Positions 48,016-52,257 of a DNA stretch of 52,257 nucleotides are shown in pieces. The position numbers and the translations under genes were made by a program. This DNA is from a virus. The stretch is from positions 1 to 52,257 of the IMG/VR virus record IMGVR_UViG_3300042879_003234. One strand, given 5' to 3'. The first letter of the stretch is position 1; every line of letters begins with the position of its first letter. The notes under the pieces are model-generated. The model did no database searches, was not told where the DNA came from, and was given only the letters and a program-made list of their open reading frames with translations.

Positions 48016-51000
48016 TGATTTGAATAAATGCCGTTCCAGGAACAAATGGATTTCCTTGATCCGTTGCAATTCCAGAGAATATAGCAGTACCAAATCCAAT
48101 ATATGTAGCGGGAGTAAAGGATTCTCTTGCGTTTCCGAAGATTGAGAAAAGAAGATCACTCTCTGGTGGATTTGCACCGAAGGCAATTGAAGAACCACTG
48201 AATATACCAATTGATCCAGATCCAGAAATTCTAGCAGAAATTGGAACAAGAGCATCTCCACTAACAGTGATTGTTCCGCTACCAATCTGCTTGAACTCTG
48301 TGATGAATGAAACGTTTGCAGATCCAGAGAATGTAAAGAGTCTTGTATCTTCTTCGGGATTCGCAGTGAAGGCTTCAGCAGAACCACCAAAGGAACTAAA
48401 GGTTCCAAGACCAACATAAGATCTAGATACTCTTTCGATTTTCTCTCCAGAGATTGTAATAACAAGATCTTGATCTGGTGGATTAGGACCAAACGATTCT
48501 GCAGATCCACTAAAGACACTGAAGGTTCCAAAACCAACATAGGATTCTGTATTCTTTTGACCAGCAGATCCAGAGATCGTAATGGTAACATCATTATCTG
48601 GTGGGTTCGCACCAAAGACTTCCGCTGCCCCACCAAATGCACTGAAAGATCCAGATCCGATTTCAGTTGCTGGAGTATAACTTTCTCTAAGAGATCCACT
48701 GATTTGGATATCAGTAAATCCATTGTAAGTTGCTGGAGTAAAGGATTCTCTAGCAGATCCTGTGATGAGTATAGTTCCAGAACCAATCTGTTTGAATTCT
48801 GTAATAAACTCTACATCTGAAGATCCAGAAATACTTAAGGTTCCTACACCATCATAGGCATAAGATCTTCTTTCAATCTTCTCACCAGAGATTGTAATGG
48901 TAACATCATTGTCTGGTGGGTTCGCACCGTAGACCTCTGCTGCTCCACCAAATGCACTAAAGGTTCCAAGACCAATATATGTTGTTGGAGTAAAGGATTC
49001 TTTACTATCGACTTCAATTTGAATACTACCAGAACCTGAATAATCAAATATTGCTTTGTTTACAGAATTTCCAGTAAATGTAGCAATTCCAGTAGCAACA
49101 TGAGTGTATACAGAAATTACTCTTGTTTCTGCCTGACCAGATATCGTAATGAGAACATCATTATCTGGAGGATTAATTCCTATTACTTCAGCAGATCCAC
49201 CAAAAGAACTAAATGCACCGAGACCAACATAAGACTTAATGTTCTTATCAACACCAATACCATCAATATTGATTTGTCCAGATCCAGAGTATATTACCTC
49301 ACCTGTGAATTCAACTCCAGTCGCTCCACCGACAATAGAAAGTGAAGTAAATCCAACATAAGCATGAGTTTTTCTTTCAATCCTATCTCCAGATATCGTA
49401 ATGGTAACATCATTATCTGGTGGGTTAGCACCATAAACTTCAGATGCTCCACCGAATGCGCTAAAGGATCCGAAACCAATATATGTTGTTGGAGTAAATG
49501 ATTCATTAGCAGATCCAGATATTGTAATGGTAACATCTTTATCTGGTGGATTTGAACCAAATACTTCTGCAGATCCAGAGAATGCGCTAAAGGTTCCGAA
49601 ACCAACATTTGCATGAGTAAGTTTAATATCAAGAGCTGATCCAGAGAAAGAGAATAATCTAGTATCCTCTGGTGGATTAGGTCCGAAGGATTCTGCTGCA
49701 CCACCAATGAAACTAAATGATCCAGATCCAATATAAAATTCTGGTAAGAATCTGATATCAGATTCTCCAGAGGCATTAATTGTACCAACTCCAGTATAAA
49801 TTCTACTGAAAGGTGTAGATGCAGATCCACTAATATTGAATAGACCAAATGGACTGGTTGAATCTACAGAAGTTACATTTCCATAATCATCTTCTTCAGT
49901 TACAGAATTTTCAATCGAACCATAATCTTCATAAGGAGGTGTAGAAACTAGATCCGCACCATAATCATCAACGGTGAAAGAAGAATCTATAGCGAGTTCG
50001 TTGTAACTATAGGTTCTTCTTTCAACTTTCTCGCCAGAGATAGTAATAGTAACATCATCATCTGGTGGATTTGCACCAAATACAACTGCGGATCCACCAA
50101 ACGCACTAAAGGTTCCAAGTCCAATATATGATGTTGGAGTAAAGGATTCCTTAGCAGATCCAAAGAATTCAGCAGATCCAGATCCTTGATAACTTGTTGG
50201 AACGAAAGATTCGGTAACTGTCCCTTCAATTAGAATTGAAGTTAAATTAAGTAGCCCTCCAGCATCTTCATAAGAAGTGTTTGGATCATCTACTGAACCA
50301 AAATCTTCACTTCCAGTATCTTCATTTAGATCTATAATTTGATTATCAGATGTACCAACGTAAGATTTGCTTATTCTCTCAATCTTTTCGCCAGAAATCG
50401 TAATGATAACATCTTTATCTGGTGGGTTCGCACCAAATACAACTGCAGATCCACCAAATGCGCTAAAGGTTCCAAGGCCAACATAAGAGAAAGTATTTCT
50501 TTCAACAAGAGATCCAGAAGCATTAAAGGTTCCTACACCGACATAAGTAGATGGAGTAAAGGATTCATTAGCAAATCCAGAAATTGTAAAGGAACCAAAT
50601 GGATAGCGATCAGAAGAAATCGCTACTGAACCATAATCTGATTGTTGAGCACCAGTAGAATCTGCAATAGAACCATAATCATCAACTATGGTTACTGATG
50701 TACCAATACCACCATAATCTTGTGATGGTTGAGATAGGAAAATTGATTGTTCATTGTAATCATAGGAAACGGATTCAACAGTTCCACCAAAGGAACTAAA
50801 GGTTCCTACACCGACATAAGAGAAAGTATTTCTTTCAACAAGAGATCCAGAAGCATTAAAGGTTCCTACACCGACATAAGATTCAGTGTTTCTTTCTACT
50901 AATGATCCAGAAACTTCAATAGTTCCAGAACCAATATGTATCTTCTGAGCATTTACAAACGTGTTAGCGGATCCAGAAGCATCAAAGGTTCCTACACCAA

Positions 51001-52257
51001 CATAAGATCTTAGAGTTCTTTCTACCTTTTCACCAGAGATTGTGATAGTAACGTCATCATCTGGAGGATTAGCACCAAATACAACGGAAGAACCACCAAA
51101 AGAACTAAAGGTTCCAAGACCAATATAAGATTCAGTGTTCTTCTCTATTGCAGATCCAGAAACTTCAATAGTTCCAGATCCAACCTGAATCTTAGCACCA
51201 AAGAACTGCTCATCAGCAGATCCACTAATATTGAATAGACCAAATGGACTGGTTGAATCTACAGAAGTTACGTTTCCATAATCATCTTCTTCAGTGATCG
51301 AGTTCGTAATCGAACCATAATCTTCATAAGGAGGTGTAGAAACTAGATCCGCACCATAATCATCAACGGTGAACGTAGAATCTACAGCAAGTTCATTATA
51401 ACTATAAGTTCTTCTTTCTACCTTTTCACCAGAGATCGTAATGGTAACGTCATTTTCTGGTGGATTCGCACCAAAGACTTCTGCAGATCCACTAAAGGCA
51501 CTAAAGGTTCCAAGACCAACATAAGAGAATGCATTTCTTTCAACAAGAGATCCAGAAGCATTAAAGGTTCCTACACCAACATAGGATCTTAAAGTTCTTT
51601 CTACCTTTTCACCAGAGATCGTAATGGTAACGTCATTTTCTGGTGGATTCGCACCAAATACAATAGAAGAACCACCAAAGGAACTAAAGGTTCCAAGACC
51701 AATATAAACAAATGTATTAACAATACCAAGAGATCCAGAAGCGTTGAAAGTTCCTACACCAACATAGGATTCTGTATTTTTCTCTATGAGAGATCCAGAA
51801 ACTTCAATAGTTCCAGATCCAATATGAATATTTTCAACTTCTCTGGTTGTTATTGCATCTCCAGAAATAACAAATAGACCGAATGGACTTCCTGACTGTG
51901 AAGAAGTTACATTTCCATAATCATCTTCTTCAGTTACAGAATTTTCAATCGAACCATAGTCTTCATAAAGAGGTGTGGAAACTAGATCCGCACCGTAATC
52001 ATCAACACTAAATGTCGAATCTACAGCGAGTTCATTATAACTATAGGTTCTTCTTTCAACTTTCTCGCCAGAAATTGTAATAGTAACATCATTGTCTGGA
52101 GGATTTGCACCAAAGACTTCAGCAGAACCAGAGAATGCACTGAAGGTTCCTACGCCAACATAGGATCTTAGAGTTCTTTCTACCTTTTCACCAGAGATTG
52201 TGATAGTAACATCTTTATCTGGAGGATTAGCGCCAAATACAATAGAAGAACCACCAA
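48011..52257 (-). CDS. Giant repeat-rich surface protein, C-terminal part (runs off window)
   Basis: One frame stays open from the right edge to a TAA at 48011, giving at least 1414 residues with no start seen. It is built of short beta repeats: about 16 copies of a block like FGANPPDNDVTITISGEKVE, many copies of SYVGVGTFNASGS, and three long cassettes with VDDYGADLVSTPPYEDYGS and EEDDYGNVTS. The end is TAFIQII. Very large repeat proteins of this type occur in cyanophage late regions; a long fibre or adhesin is likely. Shorter frames on both strands here are repeats read out of frame. Confidence 0.8.
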   Translation of the reverse strand, partial: GGSSIVFGANPPDKDVTITISGEKVERTLRSYVGVGTFSAFSGSAEVFGANPPDNDVTITISGEKVERRTYSYNELAVDSTFSVDDYGADLVSTPLYEDYGSIENSVTEEDDYGNVTSSQSGSPFGLFVISGDAITTREVENIHIGSGTIEVSGSLIEKNTESYVGVGTFNASGSLGIVNTFVYIGLGTFSSFGGSSIVFGANPPENDVTITISGEKVERTLRSYVGVGTFNASGSLVERNAFSYVGLGTFSAFSGSAEVFGANPPENDVTITISGEKVERRTYSYNELAVDSTFTVDDYGADLVSTPPYEDYGSITNSITEEDDYGNVTSVDSTSPFGLFNISGSADEQFFGAKIQVGSGTIEVSGSAIEKNTESYIGLGTFSSFGGSSVVFGANPPDDDVTITISGEKVERTLRSYVGVGTFDASGSANTFVNAQKIHIGSGTIEVSGSLVERNTESYVGVGTFNASGSLVERNTFSYVGVGTFSSFGGTVESVSYDYNEQSIFLSQPSQDYGGIGTSVTIVDDYGSIADSTGAQQSDYGSVAISSDRYPFGSFTISGFANESFTPSTYVGVGTFNASGSLVERNTFSYVGLGTFSAFGGSAVVFGANPPDKDVIITISGEKIERISKSYVGTSDNQIIDLNEDTGSEDFGSVDDPNTSYEDAGGLLNLTSILIEGTVTESFVPTSYQGSGSAEFFGSAKESFTPTSYIGLGTFSAFGGSAVVFGANPPDDDVTITISGEKVERRTYSYNELAIDSSFTVDDYGADLVSTPPYEDYGSIENSVTEEDDYGNVTSVDSTSPFGLFNISGSASTPFSRIYTGVGTINASGESDIRFLPEFYIGSGSFSFIGGAAESFGPNPPEDTRLFSFSGSALDIKLTHANVGFGTFSAFSGSAEVFGSNPPDKDVTITISGSANESFTPTTYIGFGSFSAFGGASEVYGANPPDNDVTITISGDRIERKTHAYVGFTSLSIVGGATGVEFTGEVIYSGSGQINIDGIGVDKNIKSYVGLGAFSSFGGSAEVIGINPPDNDVLITISGQAETRVISVYTHVATGIATFTGNSVNKAIFDYSGSGSIQIEVDSKESFTPTTYIGLGTFSAFGGAAEVYGANPPDNDVTITISGEKIERRSYAYDGVGTLSISGSSDVEFITEFKQIGSGTILITGSARESFTPATYNGFTDIQISGSLRESYTPATEIGSGSFSAFGGAAEVFGANPPDNDVTITISGSAGQKNTESYVGFGTFSVFSGSAESFGPNPPDQDLVITISGEKIERVSRSYVGLGTFSSFGGSAEAFTANPEEDTRLFTFSGSANVSFITEFKQIGSGTITVSGDALVPISARISGSGSIGIFSGSSIAFGANPPESDLLFSIFGNARESFTPATYIGFGTAIFSGIATDQGNPFVPGTAFIQII
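49835..50035 (-). repeat. 201-bp coding cassette, copy 1
   Basis: Encodes the DDYGADL, YEDYGS and EEDDYGNVTS stretch of the giant protein. It is the same length as the copies at 51230-51430 and 51869-52069 and mostly identical to them at the DNA level, keeping the frame. Confidence 0.85.
50481..50547 (-). repeat. 67-bp exact repeat, copy 1
   Basis: Identical to 50814-50880, in the same frame of the giant protein. Encodes a YVGVGTFNASGSLVERNTFS unit. No base differs, pointing to a recent copy or conversion. Confidence 0.9.
50814..50880 (-). repeat. 67-bp exact repeat, copy 2
   Basis: Exact copy of 50481-50547, 333 bp away, which is a multiple of three, so exchange between them would keep the reading frame. 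Confidence 0.9.
51230..51430 (-). repeat. 201-bp coding cassette, copy 2
   Basis: Second copy of the DDYGADL cassette, 1395 bp from copy 1 (a multiple of three). Differs from copy 1 at scattered, mostly silent positions plus a few changes such as ITNS for IENS. Confidence 0.85.
51869..52069 (-). repeat. 201-bp coding cassette, copy 3
   Basis: Third copy, 639 bp from copy 2 (again a multiple of three). More diverged at its 3' coding end (SQSGSP for VDSTSP) and PLYEDYGS for PPYEDYGS. Confidence 0.85.

Noticed and set aside
47986-48786. Minus-strand frame of 266 codons and several similar ones up to 50229, rich in Leu/Gln/Ser
   Set aside because: They are the repeats of the giant protein read in a wrong frame; the single frame ending at 48011 stays open through the whole region and gives regular protein repeats.
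48011-52257. CRISPR-like or tandem non-coding repeats
   Set aside because: Repeats vary in length and spacing, keep one reading frame and encode similar peptide units; there are no uniform repeats with unique spacers.

Overview
This window is a stretch of the genome of a T4-like marine cyanophage, a tailed myovirus of Synechococcus or Prochlorococcus. T4 core genes can be recognised: gp4, gp5, gp26, gp27-like, gp32, gp33, gp48, gp53, gp54-like and gp59. They sit beside genes typical of cyanophages: CP12, PhoH, ThyX, SpeD, glutaredoxin, a 2OG-Fe(II) oxygenase, a DUF1825-like protein and a small tRNA cluster. The DNA is AT-rich, most genes are on the minus strand, and neighbours are packed with ATGA, TGATG or TAATG overlaps. 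I did no database search; names come from reading the translated sequences.

Layout. Positions 1-6115 hold large virion surface proteins, minus strand. Positions 6186-7519 are an early-type unit of tRNA-Gly, Leu, Thr and Leu mixed with four small genes. Positions 7516-24723 are a baseplate/tail block. Read 5' to 3' on the minus strand it runs: gp54-like tail-tube protein, gp26-type tail assembly chaperone with a probable programmed -1 frameshift, two tape-measure-like proteins (the second carrying a lambda-R-type lytic transglycosylase), gp27-like hub, CP12, gp5-like hub, spike-like protein and further structural proteins. Two plus-strand inserts interrupt it: a glycosyltransferase-like gene (9312-10013) and a pair of small membrane proteins (23373-23746). 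Positions 24763-27348 (plus strand) hold gp4, gp48 and gp53.

Positions 27345-32195 (minus) carry replication, late-transcription and metabolism genes: ThyX, an 82-aa protein, PhoH, a PD-(D/E)XK nuclease, gp33, gp59, the DUF1825-like protein and gp32. Positions 32227-36433 are an early region of very small genes, including glutaredoxin and SpeD, with strong sigma70-type promoters and hairpin terminators. Positions 36453-52257 are a second late cassette: a 1692-aa structural protein, four genes sharing one fibre N-terminal domain, two small fibre-associated genes and the end of a giant repeat protein that runs out of the window.

Two promoter classes can be seen. Near-consensus TTGACN-17/18-TATNNT promoters precede small early/metabolic units and gene 32. 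T4-late-like octamers (NATAAATA or NCTAAATA) lie about 20-40 nt upstream of many late genes on both strands. The most interesting points are the T_TTT_TTC frameshift site joining the gp26-type gene to a chaperone-like tail just before the tape-measure genes, CP12 wired into the baseplate-hub operon, a cell-wall hydrolase inside a tape-measure-like protein, terminator hairpins with a -35 element in or beside the loop, and the giant repeat protein.
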